Origin: Nyssa sinensis
Lineage: Eukaryota > Streptophyta > Magnoliopsida > Cornales > Nyssaceae
Reading direction: 5' to 3'
Length of the DNA stretch: 64,000 nt
NCBI GenBank assembly: GCA_008638375.1
Contig: CM018048.1
Location: forward strand, 54,086,847-54,150,846
In this document: positions 1 to 17,096 of the stretch, in pieces
Layout of the letters: every line of letters begins with the position of its first letter
How positions within the stretch are numbered: the first letter of the stretch is position 1
Made by a program: the position numbers and the translations under genes
Notes under the pieces: generated by a model
The model's database searches: none
Told to the model about the DNA's origin: nothing
Seen by the model: only the letters and a program-made list of their open reading frames with translations

Positions 1-2342
1 ATGGAACTCAACTCCCACCAATCCACCCCTAGGTTTAACACTATAAAGAAAGAAATTGTGATTGCATCTGATATTTACCCAATTTTATGCGTACTTCATG
101 TTATGGTGGGGTGGGTGACTTCTAAGTTCTAACCCTTGAATGGTGGAGTGATAAGTTGTATTAGTCAATGGAGAGGAGATTTTTCCAGGAAAAAATAATT
201 GATATATATATATATATATATATTAGTCAATTATTTACCATCTTATCAGTGCTTGTAATTTTTTTGATTTCACAAATTTTGATTTTTATATATTTTATTA
301 GAGTTTTAATGTATTTTAATTTGTAGTTTTTCTTTTGAATATATCACGGAGTTTTAACATGTAAAAAAAAGTGTTAAATAATTAAATTTTAGATAAATTT
401 ATTTTTTTTCCTATGTTAAGAGTTGTAGGATCCTGTAGACCGATGAAAAATTATATTATTAAAGTGCGATTTGAAAAATAAATAATAATTTAAAGATTGA
501 TATTTAAAGTGTAAAAATATAAAATTTATCATCTTCAAATCTGAAAAGATATCAAAATAAAGATTAAAATGATGAATGTAGATTAATGAATCATCCGATG
601 AAACTTTTTCACTAAACTCTTATTTTTTATGTAAATTTTATGCAATACTAAAATCTAAACTTGACAGTCTTACGACTTAAAAATTATTATTCACATACAG
701 GTCCACTAGGCAGGCTTTCTCTGGGCTTAGATTCTAGTAATTTAGTTTCAATTTTTGAAAAAATTTTTCATTATTTTTTACACAGTAAATCTAAATTAAT
801 GAATATTTATCGTATCAATAAAATATATAAACTATATATTAATGTGATTAGCTCAAAAGCATTACACCCCGTGAATAACAAAGCTCAACATCCAAGCATC
901 AAAACCAAACATGTAAACAACCAAAGGGCCCCGGGAGGGATGTATTTAAGACACGGCATATGTCAATATCTAATTGGAAACAAGAAAGAATGCATGAAAT
1001 TTGTCATGGAGTGGCAGTGTGGAGGAGATGGGTCGCCTTCAACGGTGCTCTAATGGACACAACGCACATGGGTTTGGTGTGATTGAGTGCATTATTTTCT
1101 CAAAGCAAGTCAGACCCATGATTTTGATTTTTGTTTTTTTTGTTTTTCCTTTTTTCAGATTTTGTCACAGCTAAGCCAGTGTCCTTTATCACGTGACATG
1201 CTTTTGTGTCATGTGCATACCACACGTCATACCATTGCTTCGACACGTGCATTGAGAATCTCTTTACAAATGATTTTGTGACTCCTTGTATTATAATCCA
1301 TATAAGTAAAGTTTAAAGATGTATACATTAATTGAGCCCCAAAAAAAAAAAAGAAGCATGTGATTTGATTTATGTAAAGTTTAAAGAAGGTCTTATCATG
1401 TGTATTTAATATTGGGGGGTTTTAATATTTTTATTTTTTATCAGAACCTATTTATTTGTTAGATTTTTATTTGATGTTAACTTGGGCCTTAATATAGATT
1501 CTACAACAACATTATGGGCCACCAAAAAGTCACTATCATTCGATTTATTGGCTTTGTTGGTTACAAGACCCAACTACTACTAGCCTAAGTTGATAAGGAT
1601 TAGCCCAAATCATTGGTTGAAAATTCTTTGAATTGTATCTTGAGAACATGCGCCATAGATGACTCACATCTTTTATTTTTTGAGGAGATGCATTTTAGAT
1701 GACACCTAATGCAAGCTATTTGAATTGTATTTTAAAATCATCAACGACTAATAACGCCTGAATATATGAAGTAAGACAGTGAAGTGTATTTAATTATTTT
1801 GTTGTTAATATAAATTATTTTATTAGAAAAACCCTCAACTTTTCGAACACTTGATGATTATGATTCTCTAATGGCTCACTTAGTGATGATGAAGGCATTT
1901 ATATAATGTATTCCCAAACACGAGAGAGAGAGGGGGGGGGGGGGGGGCGTCACATGCCCGTGCCATATCCCACAGTTCATCTACTGAATTTTCACTTTCA
2001 ATCAAGAGATAGAGGTTGAATTTGAGTGGTTTTGGACCTCTGAATCCCCTCTACATAGAATACATAAAATTTCAATACAAACCATAGTATATATCTTTCC
2101 AATTAATTAACTACAATTACATTAACCATTAACTCAAAAATGCAACCTCATGACAAACTAACAGTGATTCCATGCAAATCCTAAGTGGTTAAAGAGGTGT
2201 TGGTATGTGAAAATGCTTGAAGAGACTCGGAGTTTACCCACGCCGCCAAATGACCATTCTTGCAGGCTCTGTTCTTGGTATCTCCGAAAAAAAAGAAAAA
2301 AAAGAGCGATTCCATGCAGCTGAAAAATCAACTGATTTTTCA

Positions 2343-2377
<35 letters not shown>

Positions 2378-2386
2378 GATCTTATG
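1..2386. other. AT-rich intergenic region, no supported gene
   Basis: Two short ORFs here (661-1053 and 1087-1281) have plain AT-rich composition and no recognisable motif. The stretch has a (TA)n tract near 200-222 and a run of 16 G at 1932-1947 directly after a (GA)n tract. I see no gene. Confidence 0.6.
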
Positions 2387-2599
2387 TCACAGCTTCTTTT
2401 GTGGCAGATATTGGTGATGAGCATCGGATGTTGGATGGATCTTCTTGAAGATCAGAAAGAAACACCCATCTGAAGTACTTTTCCTTCGATTAGCAGTAAC
2501 TTCTCTCTCAACTTTTTCCTTCTTAATTCTCTTCATTTTCTCCTTATGGAGCTTTCTCATAACATAAACTTCAGCAAGATCAGTTCCAGCTAACGCCAT
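2387..2599 (-). CDS. Small basic protein, paralogue of the gene at 6327-6563
   Basis: This single-exon ORF encodes 70 residues. The protein is Lys/Arg-rich, begins MALAGTDLAEVYVMRKLHKE and has a conserved block GCFFLIFKKIHPT near residues 45-57. It shares the start, the EVY-M--KEKMK helix and the GCFF-FKKIHPT block with the gene 3.9 kb away, so selection on the protein is likely. No signal peptide or membrane segment is visible. A TATA-rich stretch at about 2698-2722, preceded by a (CT)n tract at 2665-2697, lies about 100 bases upstream. I cannot name the family with certainty. The layout resembles small stress-induced plant genes, possibly the divergent IDA-like IDL6/IDL7 type, but that is inference from memory. 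Confidence 0.6.
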   Translation of the reverse strand: MALAGTDLAEVYVMRKLHKEKMKRIKKEKVEREVTANRRKSTSDGCFFLIFKKIHPTSDAHHQYLPQKKL

Positions 2600-2662
2600 C
2601 GGCCCAAATAAAACCAGTATGACAAAATTGTATTGATAGAAATGGATTATAAGTGGATTGTG

Positions 2663-2716
<54 letters not shown>

Positions 2717-4079
2717 TATATATTTGTGACAAGGTTGGGCAGGCCTAGCTAAATGGGGTAGTTACTTTATACTAGTGGTTTGTAAAGGATTGGGGAGCAA
2801 GCAAGCTGTCCTGTAATTTTGGTTGTTTCATGGCGGCTTTGAAGGTCGAAGACTTTTGTCAAATGAAGTGGGACACAAAGCATGCAGTGGTTTTCGTTAA
2901 TTATCAACGCATAAATTACGACATTTTGTTGGCTTGGCAACCAAGTTTACTCTTGGCCGATTCAAATGCTCTCTTATTGACTGAACCATCCATTGTCTTT
3001 TGATAAGGTATACACGCATTTTTCTCCATCCATGGCATGCATTATTTGGTGTTGAGTAATGTTGGATAGTATTTCTAATAACCATGTAGCATTATGTGGT
3101 ATTTTTAGAAAGAGTAAATTATATTGAATTTTTTTGAAGTTTTTAACAATTATATTAAATTTTAAAAAAAATTTGAAATTATACTACCTTCCTATGTTTT
3201 ACTTGATAATATACAGATACTCCATCAGTTAATTTTTTTATTCAAAATACCAAAACTATTCATTTTATGTATTTTTTAAAAAAATTTGACCTTTTTTTAT
3301 TTTTTAAATAAATATTGATAAAAAAATCTTAGTTTTTTTTATATAAAATAAAAATAAGTTATTTATCTTAAATTTATTTAAAATAAAAAATAAAAAAATC
3401 TTTAAAAAAGTAAAAAAAATTTGGTCATCATTAAAAATAAATAAATAAAATGAACAATTTTATCATTTTAAATAAAAAAATTGACTGAATGAAATATTTG
3501 TATATTGTCAAATAAAATAAAATAATTAATATAATTTTAAATATCTTTAAAAAAATTAATATAATTATTAAAAATGTCAAGACAAATCAATGTAATTTAT
3601 ATTTACATTATGAAATATACAATACTTCATTTTGACATCAAGCTATCATTGCGCATATCTAAGCAGTTTCCTTCGATGTTTGATCTCAATTATGTAAGGT
3701 ATTGGCAGAGATAAGACTTTTTGTCAGATTTATGTGGGATTCGGGATAGTAACCAAGTTATTGTCTTATTAGACTTTTTTTTTTTTCAATTATTTTGTTT
3801 TATTCTATATTTTCTTCCCCGAAATTATCAGTGCGGATATCTAAGCAGTTTCCTTCGATGTTTGATAGAGATAGATTGGAAATAGCTGACAAAATGACTT
3901 TAAATTCGTACTCTTAAATTTGATAACTTGTGTATTTTACTGTTATACCAAATAATAATTCTAGTATATACTTTCTTAGTATGTATATAAGAAAACTTGG
4001 TAGCTTCAATTGGAGAAAGTCTGCATTTTTGCCTGGAAAAAGTGATACCTCCACACAAGGTAGACCATTGATTGATGTC

Positions 4080-4118
<39 letters not shown>

Positions 4119-6326
4119 TACAAAAAAGAATCTACTTCTTTCTAGTAACATGTATTCATCATAATTTATCACACATCTAAACTAAAGAATAGAATTATCA
4201 CAAAACTCTTAAAATATAAAATTAAATGGTAATAAAGTATATGTATTTTGTATATATAACAACATTTATATAGTTAAGTAAAAGAAAATATTTTATATTT
4301 AATTTAAAATTAAGTATTATTCTTAAGTAAATCTTAGGACTTTCAAAAGTACTAAATGTCCATAAGTGATTATTCATTATTGTTTTAAATCTTAAATTAT
4401 TACGAAAATAATTTTTTTTCATACGAGTTTTAAGCCTTAAATTATTTAAAATCGATCCTTTATGTTCGACTAATCGATTTATTAATTAAGATTCATGCAA
4501 TACTAATATTTACTGTCATGTTATGTCACGTACGATATTACACCTTCTTCGCATATGATTTTTGACCCCAAAAAAAAACCTACAAAGTAAGACTGAAACA
4601 GTAATACTATATCTTATAATTTTTATCTCTATTTATATTTAATATATATATATATAATAAACACGTTTATATATTTATACACGTCTATATTTATAATAGA
4701 GGTGTTGATGGTGGCTTACAAGTTTGAAGACTGTCGATGACGTGGGCACACACGTAGCGGTGCTTTTAGTGGGTTGGGTAAGATCTAAAAAGACAAAGTA
4801 AAATTTGACTAGTCTTGTGGACGAGGCGCTTCGCCTTTTCCCATTTTTTAATGGGAAGAAACAAATTGTGAAGCAACCATAAATCTGTTAGCTGGAATTT
4901 TTTTTTTTTTTTTATTTTCAAATCGTGAGTTCGGTCTAGTTTGCTTCACCTAGATTAATTTTATAATTTTAAATTAAAGATCAGACAAATTTTTAGTAAT
5001 ACCTTAAATTTTAATTATTAAATTTTATCGCTCGAGCTAGTCTTGAAGGCCTATACAAAATCATAATAAGAAACGGCAAAATTTATGCTTGCAACTTAAA
5101 AACTTTGAAAAGTTGTTTTGTTATTTTGTATGTCAATCATTTTATGCTATTATTCGATTTAAAATAATGATCTTTTATAAACATAATATTTTTTTCTAAA
5201 TTATAGTGAAATTATTTATCTTAAAATTCTAATTAAATGAAAGACTTTGTGAGAAAAAGTCGTTCAATATCAAATAATAACAAAAAATGATCATCTCATT
5301 TAATAATTTTTATAAAGACCATGCCTTTACACACTCTTAGGAAGACAATAATTTATTTATCTTATTGATCACGTTTGAATAGTAATTCAGATATAATTTT
5401 TTTTAAAACTTTTTTAGAAGTTTTGTAATTTTTTTTTAAACTGTAAAAATATATTTAGATATAATAATTTAAATTATAGAAAATTAAAAAAATTAAAATT
5501 AATAACTTATTAAATACATATCTATCTCGTATTTTAAAATTTAAAAAATATGCCAACTAATATAAAAGTTACCTCTTTTGCTTGCGGATAAGGCTTATGT
5601 GACTTTTATTAGAGCCAACGCCTTTGTTGTCCATTTCGTGATTTAATAATAAAATAAAATTACCAATTTTTTTTTTTTTATAATTTGATATCTAATTTTT
5701 TAAACTGATTAATTTAGAAAAAACAATTTCACTATAAATTTGAAACTAGACCAATCCAATCTTAACTTTAATTTTTAATTTAATTACTAAACTACATCAA
5801 TCAAAAATTAAAAAATATATCAATTAGGATGCACATGAATCGAACTAAGATAAAAATCAAAATTGAATCAATAGACTTATAATTTGTTTTAGGAAAATGT
5901 AATCCGGATCAACCTGAATTAGAAACCAAACTAACCTAACCCCAAAAAAGTTCGATTCGGTTTAGGTCTCTCCTCTTTTCCCCTATTAAAAAAAACATTT
6001 TTCCATTCTTCATTTCTTTTCTTTTTTTTCCAAAATATAAATCTTCATTTTTTTAAGCCAAAAAAAACTATGGGCTAAATTAAAAAGGCTATGTTTCTCA
6101 AAACCTGTAATCTCCTTTTGAATGAAGGTGAGAGAATCCATCAATCTCAAATTTCAAGTAAGACCAATAAGAAAATTGAAGAAATTGAGTTTTTTTTCCT
6201 AATTTTTATTAAATAAAATCATAACATAAAATACAAAAGATTAACCAAATACACACTTTTCATAATCTAGCTACAATTTTAATACATGCAGCTGAAAAAT
6301 TCATATGGTGATGTCAACTTAAAACT
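2600..6326. other. AT-rich intergenic region between the two small paralogues
   Basis: Several (TA)n stretches and long A/T runs are present. A 20-base stretch (aagcagtttccttcgatgtt) occurs at about 3661 and again near 3842, a local duplication of roughly 180 bases. The ORFs at 3900-4172 are built on a (TA)n-(CA)n microsatellite and are not genes. No other gene signal was seen. Confidence 0.5.
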
Positions 6327-6563
6327 TTATGATCCTTGGCATGTTCCGGCTTGTGTTCTTGCAGAATTCGGTGATGGCACGCCGGTTGGATGAATCTTCT
6401 TAAACGGTCTTATGAAGAAGCAACCGCCGGAAGCTTTTCCTTCGTCTGCAATTGCTACCTTTTGCTGATTAGAAGTGTCCATTTGATCCATTTTCTTCAT
6501 CTTCTCCTTTTGGTGCTTTCCCATCAGATAAACTTCGGCGAAACCACTTCCGGCTAACGACAT
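6327..6563 (-). CDS. Small basic protein, paralogue of the gene at 2387-2599
   Basis: The ORF can be extended upstream to 6659, but I start at the internal Met at 6563. There the protein begins MSLAGSGFAEVYLMGKHQKE, which aligns with the N-terminus of the first copy. The product is 78 residues. It has the same EVY-M-K--KEKMKK segment, an acidic/Gln linker, then GGCFFIRPFKKIHPTGVPSP near residues 46-65 and a short tail. A TATAAAG box lies at 6648-6654 (minus strand), about 90 bases before the chosen start, which supports it. Both genes share the 16-mer catgcagctgaaaaat downstream of their stops (near 2313 and 6285). The proline-rich C-terminus is compatible with a peptide precursor, but no signal peptide is visible. 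Function is unknown. Confidence 0.65.
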   Translation of the reverse strand: MSLAGSGFAEVYLMGKHQKEKMKKMDQMDTSNQQKVAIADEGKASGGCFFIRPFKKIHPTGVPSPNSARTQAGTCQGS

Positions 6564-9065
6564 GGCTCCGAAAATTAAGCAGCGAGAAGTGTACAGTTGG
6601 AATTTGATTGTGAGATGATAAGGTTTAGTGCCGGCCTTTCTTGATAGCTTTATACACACATATATATAGAGATTTCTGTATAGGCTTGGAGAGGGCTATG
6701 AGTGGAAGTTTCTGCCTTTTCATGCCGGCCTACCAGATCCTTGATTCTGATGAAGTAAATTTTGATTAGTGCTCTGCTTTCTTACGTATTGGCAGGCGTC
6801 ATGCTGAGGCATTGTCCAAATGTTTCAAATCGAATTTCCATTCAAAGAAGAAGAATTGGCGGCAGCCGCGTGTAATAAAAATGTGCTTCAATGATGTCCT
6901 ACCCGCAGACATCAGTCTGCTCGAGTGGAGGGTATGGACCGGTCCAAACGTTAAATTAGTGTTCGCGCCGCTGGCGGTGGCACTGGCTGCGTTTCTCCAG
7001 ACAGCAATTTTCCTCAAGATGCGAGTCTTCGCAGACCCCAGTGAGACAAAATGGTCTTTTTCCCATTTCAACAGGAACTGAGAACTATTCGTTTGAATGA
7101 GTTGCAACAAAAATAAAATTTAAATTTTATAATATTTTGACTTAATGGCATGATTGTAATAAACTTTAAAAGTTAGACTCATCTTTTAAAACAAATCAAA
7201 ATGAGCTGGCTTTTTCAGAAAAAGTTCTCCATCCCAGCTTGACAACTCCACCCATTCTGGACAGGACAGCGGTGAACAAGTATGACCGGCGCAACAACCA
7301 AACAGCAAAGTTAAGAAAAAGTACGATTTGAACAGTGCCGCACAAACTCTGAACCAAACATGTCCGAAATGGACTTTAAAAAAGAGTTTATGGTACAGTC
7401 GTAAGAAGAAATTTCACGTTCATTTAAATTATAAATTAGTTTTTGGTAGATGATATATTATTTAAATTAAAATATCAGTATAATATTATTTATATTATAT
7501 GATTATAATTGATTTGAATGATTAGGATTTTTTTTCATATATTAATTCACCCAACTAAATTATTTACATAAAGTGTATTTATGATTTAAGTGAGTGGTGT
7601 CCAATAATTAATAAGTTTGTAAATAAATCAAATTCAAATCCGATGAAGAATGATCTAAAATTTATTTGTTAAATTTGCCGGGCGGATTTGATTAATTGTT
7701 AATATATATATATATATATATATAAACTATGCTATTATATACGTATATTATGTAAATTTTAAAATACTTAAAATTTAACTCAACTCTATTTACTAAAGTT
7801 TATATAATTTAAAATTAAATATATTATATAATATTTTAATAAATTATTTTTTAACATAATGTATAAAAAATTAATATACATGTTGGATAATTAAATATTA
7901 GTTGAATTTATATATGATCCCTTTAAATAAAAGTGTTGTAAAATTTGGATCGAATTATGAGTGGAGTCTATGTGAAGTGCATTTATGATTTGAGTGAGGA
8001 AAGCTTGAACACACGGTGTTCATAGCAAGTTCTTATGTTACCTAGTCCAAACCAAGTTGAGTTTTGGTCAAGCCACAACTGAAAAATTAAGTTGCATTTT
8101 TTATTTGCTGTGTTTAGAAAATGATTGATTTATTGACTTATATATCTTGATTGTTAACATGCATTTTCTTGGAAATTAAAGCACATGCCTAGTCAAGAGG
8201 AAAAAAATAGTTCTGAAAACAGTCCATTATGCCGTGTTGGTTTTGTTTATTGGAAAAGATTAATTAGAGATATAACTAACAATTAATATTGTCGATTGAT
8301 TTTTTTTTTAAAATTTTTGACAATTATACTAATTTTTTTTTAGATTTATAAAATTATACTGACATTTTTATTTTTTTTCCTGACAAACTACAATCACTCC
8401 TTTTCAGTTAATTTTTTTGTTTAAATGATGAAACTGCCTTTTTTGTGTTTTTTTTTTTTTTTTGTATTTTTCAAATTTGATCAATTTGTTAAATTTTTTT
8501 TTAAACAATTTTTTATTTTATATAAAAATAAATTTAAGGATTTAATCAATATTTATATGAAAATAAAAAAAATTAGGTCAAAATAAAAAAATGTAAAAAA
8601 AAAAAACATAAAAAAATAGTTTTTTCATTTTGAATAAAAATTTTGATTGAATGATTATAATTTGTCAGAAAAAAGTAAGGAAAGTCAGTGTATCAGAAAA
8701 CTCAATGAGAGATCAGCATAATTATTTTACATTCAACATTATTTTTTACACAAAAGACCTGTATTTTCACGCTCGAAATCTAAACATTTTATCATTACAC
8801 CAAACAATGCTCGCTTAATCATAATCAGAACTTAAAACTTTTATTGATCAAGCCACAGTTAATACATAACACTCCAGCAGACTCTGTTTCATCACATTGA
8901 TTCAACGAGTCTTCCCTAAAACAACTTGAAACAGAATCAACCAGTTGACTAAAGATGGAATGCTTTTCAAAAACAACCCATCTCCTCTTAACACAATTTC
9001 TTCTACCACTTCAACAAAAACTCAGAACACTTCAACAGACACGGAAATAGAAATGTGAAACAATT
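6564..9065. other. Intergenic region, no supported gene
   Basis: ORFs overlap on both strands at 6799-7110 in a patch less AT-rich than its surroundings, but neither has a recognisable motif. A (TA)n tract lies near 7700-7725. From about 8280 to 8720 the sequence resembles 3120-3600 in style (T-rich, with phrases for a non-coding repeat of the same kind), so both may be copies of one AT-rich repeat. Confidence 0.45.
6648..6654 (-). promoter_or_regulatory. Candidate TATA box of the 6327-6563 gene
   Basis: The minus strand reads TATAAAG just downstream of a TATATATATG run, about 90 bases before the chosen start codon. Position and match fit a plant TATA box. This is a sequence match only. Confidence 0.4.
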
Positions 9066-13511
<4,446 letters not shown>

Positions 13512-15432
13512 AATTGTTTTTAAATTTTGGCGATGGCGATATTGAATTCTACCACACTTTTTTCACTTTAAAGGTATATTGAGCAGTTCAGCTCGAGATG
13601 GATTGCATAAAAAACAATACATATATATATACTTAAGCATGGCTAACTCAAGCCAGGACTGGATAGGCACGTGGTCCCAACAGAATTTTCTGTGATGGTT
13701 CCAAGATGTAAATAGATGTGATTCTAGGCTGCTCATTTGAGCCATGTATGTCCTAATTATTGTCTTCATTTTTTTCTTTTCTTCTTTCTCTTTCTATTAT
13801 TGTTTTTAGGGTGACTGAAGGTTCTTGGACAGTGACATTCATGGACACTACAGTTCTATCAGCGATATAATGGTTTTGGGTATTATTGTCTATTCTTTCG
13901 AATAATATATGCATTTATTCTCAGGCATATTTTCCTCGTATTTTTCTACGAAAAAAAGTTCGTCCCGCCGTGCTTTCCCCGAACCTGCCACCTTTTTCAG
14001 GCCCCTACCAACCCCCATGCAAAGGAGTCCCCAAAAAGTGTTATATCGCTTGGAGTAATGGGGACTTGGGCGACAGGCCGGCTGATGGGTAAGGCCATTA
14101 AACTCCTGGCTTTAGGTTTCAATATTTTAGGTTTCATAATTTTTTTATATTTAAAAATATATATTTATTATAATAAAATAAATAAATATTTTCGTCTTCT
14201 TGATTTCTCTTTTTTATTATACAAATATCACCTAATAACTACTTTGTAATAGTATTTATTATCCTCTCATTTTACTTTTTTCAATAATTAACGTTCTTAT
14301 TTTTTATTTATAAAATTCTCTCTTTAAGTCTAAAAAGAACTCTATAACCTAACAACTTGCTATATTTTCTAGGAAAATACTCTGCGACCTAACATTTTGA
14401 CAACCACTCCTGAGCTTCTCTCTTTTCTTCTTTTCTTTTTTCTTTTCCTCCTTTCTCTTTTCAACGCCCAGCCACCTATTTTCTTTTTTTTCTCTTTCCT
14501 TTTCCTACTCTCCTCATCAGCCGCTTCTCTTCCCTTGTTTGCTTCAGCCGACGACCGTCCTTTCCTCTTTATTTTATAATCCTTCTTTTCTCTCTTTTTT
14601 TTCTTGCCCAGCTGCGCCGCTACTTTATTTTGTTGGTTTTGTGTCTTGCTGATTTTGGTCTTTGGCGTAAGCCAAATTGACAAATTCTTCCTTTTATGTT
14701 TTGGCATTTTGCATTTGTTTTGTTTACTGTATTGGACTTTGGCGTTTTGCAAGTGAAGCCATTTGGAGTTGGCAAGTTGCTGTGTGTGAGTCGTGAAGTA
14801 TTGAAAATTTTGATTAGCTTCTTTTATGTTTGCTGAATCTGAAGATTAAATTACTCCATAATCAGGTTTTATTGTTCTAACTTTGAATTTTTTAATTTAA
14901 AATTTATATTATCTTTTAAGACATATAATTAGATTGCCTCTATTTTATTTGTTGTAATTAGCTCATTGAATCTTTGATTATTAATTTTGTATTAACTATT
15001 AAAAATATATAAAATAATTGTTATAGATACATTTTAATTTTTTGTATATCAAAAGAATTTAAATGTTAACTCAAAAATATGAATCTGGTTATTCAATTAG
15101 TAATTTTGCATATCAAAAAGTTAGAAAAATAAATTTTAAATAAAAAATTTATAAAATTTTAATAAATAAAAAAAATCTCATTTTACAATTTTATTTTAGT
15201 CCTCTGAATGTGTCGAGCCGTCCCTGTTGGGAGATAGTAGTTGGACATCTACAGAAAGCTACATGTCATTTAGTCTGACCACATTACTCAACTACCTTTC
15301 CAAAGCTTTGTCTTTCCCAGAAAAATAAATAGGCATTTTCTGGGTTCAGAAGCCCACGAGGTGGAATCAGTAAAATACAAACAAACCAGCTTCAAAGAAT
15401 TTCCAGTAGAGCAGTCCTTTTCTGCGAGTAGT
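13512..15432. other. Intergenic region upstream of ALD1
   Basis: It is AT- and pyrimidine-rich. The ORFs at 14369-14752 (minus, Lys/Arg) and 14397-14579 (plus, Leu/Phe) are two readings of one CT/TTC-rich tract and are not genes. Nothing else was recognised. Confidence 0.5.
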
Positions 15433-15662
15433 GCGATGTCAATGCAGTCATGTGTTCTCTCACTGTGGAGTGTGGAACTCTACCACCATGGAAAAATCTA
15501 AGCTCTCCAATTTTCCACAGAAACAACATAAAAAGATATATTATCTGAGCGATGTCAATGCAGTCATGTGTTCTCTCACTGTGGAGTGTGGAACTCTACC
15601 ACCACGAAAAATCTAAGCTCTCCAATTTTCCACAGAAACAACATAAAAATATATATTATCTG
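15433..15662 (+). repeat. Tandem duplication, unit 116 bp, two copies
   Basis: A unit beginning gcgatgtcaatgcagtcatg at 15433 is repeated from 15549, almost without change, through about 15662. The copies differ at only a few positions (for example catggaa versus cacgaaa). The near identity means a recent duplication. The two short ORFs across it are shadows of the repeat. Confidence 0.85.
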
Positions 15663-17096
15663 CATCACCTGGAAAGTAGAGTGACTTCGACTCATTCTTA
15701 CACTATTCTTATTCCATTTTGTGGAACATGGAAAATGCAATTGCATTAGTCACTAAACCTTACGTGATCCATTGTGATAAGGAAGGTTGTGACTTTAAGT
15801 GGTGAAAATAGTTTCTCTGTACTATTCCAATTCAAATTCTCGACGCTGAAGTTAAACGCACAGAAAATAAAAGGACCTTCGGCAGTCTTTCTCATGCTTA
15901 GCTGTCTCAGCAGCTAGTCTCAAGGGCCTAAGGGGAGTTCCATGTAAGGTAGCTTGATAGCCTGATAGAAAGCGAAGAGAAATTTTTTTATCAGAGACAT
16001 GAATGTGTATGCAGAAAGGAGTGACTCTTCCTCACCCATTAAACCCTGAATTAGGCCATCTTATTTAACCAGGACTTCAATCCTACACTAGACAACCGGT
16101 GGTTCCACTACTGAACTGAAAGCATACCTACATTCTGGTAACACATTGGAGGATAAAGATAAAATATAACCCATAAAAAAAAAATATCATGATGGATATT
16201 TAAACCAACAAAAAAATATATATATATTTAAAAAAAAAAAACAGGAAAAAAAAAAAACTTGGTTTAAGAAGACACAAAACCAAGAGTAAAAATTTGGATA
16301 TTTTATTAATTAAAAAAGAAAAATAAAACCATCCCTTATAAACCATTAGCATGGAAATTACGTTCTAATATTATTCAAATTAATTTCTAACATATAATTT
16401 ATATTTAAAATTATAAAATCAACATCACATTATTTATATCACATGTTTGAAAACTAATTTGAACGATTATGAATTTTTTTCATGCTCTGTGAACTTTTTT
16501 CCTTTTTTAACCCCTTGATTCTTCTACTCAATTTTCACCAGCTTGAACTCACCAAGGAAAATATCCTTGTATTTTTTTTCCTTTTGGTCTTTTATTGGAC
16601 TAAAAGAAAATTAGAATTATCCATCAATAACTGCAAAATTGATGCATAACTGAATGGCAGAGGCTAATTCTATCCCAATGGTTAACAAAGCAGTTGCATT
16701 AAAGCCTTTATAAATAGGCCTGCTTACAAAATCCTGAGAATTATGCAATCTTTCCATGTAATGGTCATATATATATATATATATATATATATATTCCCGC
16801 AAAAAGAACAATGCATGGTACACTGAAGATAAGTTGGTCTCCCTCTATGAAGGGGCCAGGAAGGGGGGTTTGAGGGGGAGCAGGCCAATGGTATTAATAA
16901 GTGACCCCTGCCTGCTATATCCGCATAGGAGGATACCCTGCCTGACAATGCATTCTAGCACCTCGCTTGGCAAAGCAGTCTGCTTATGAATCTCCTCTTG
17001 AGAAGGTCCTTTGTTCCGCGGCTTATCCATCAAAGATCAAGTCGTCTTGTATAAAAAACTCAGTCAAATTGGCAACATGCTAGCAGGTTCGATTTA
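15663..17096. other. Intergenic and 3' flank of the methyltransferase gene
   Basis: Contains A-rich runs at 16180-16260 and a (TA)n tract at about 16767-16792. The ORFs around 16617-17033 on the minus strand pass through the (TA)n tract and have no family motif. The 3' UTR of the TRM9-like gene must lie in the upper part. Confidence 0.45.

Noticed and set aside
3900..4172. Several ORFs on both strands
   Set aside because: They run through a (TA)n-(CA)n microsatellite, giving alternating Tyr-Ile and Val-Cys.
6799..7110. Overlapping ORFs on both strands in a less AT-rich patch
   Set aside because: Neither shows a family motif or gene context, and the two frames cannot both be real.
14369..14752. 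Lys/Arg-rich 127-residue ORF on the minus strand
   Set aside because: It is one reading of a CT/TTC-rich low-complexity tract; the opposite strand gives a Leu/Phe ORF. No motif.
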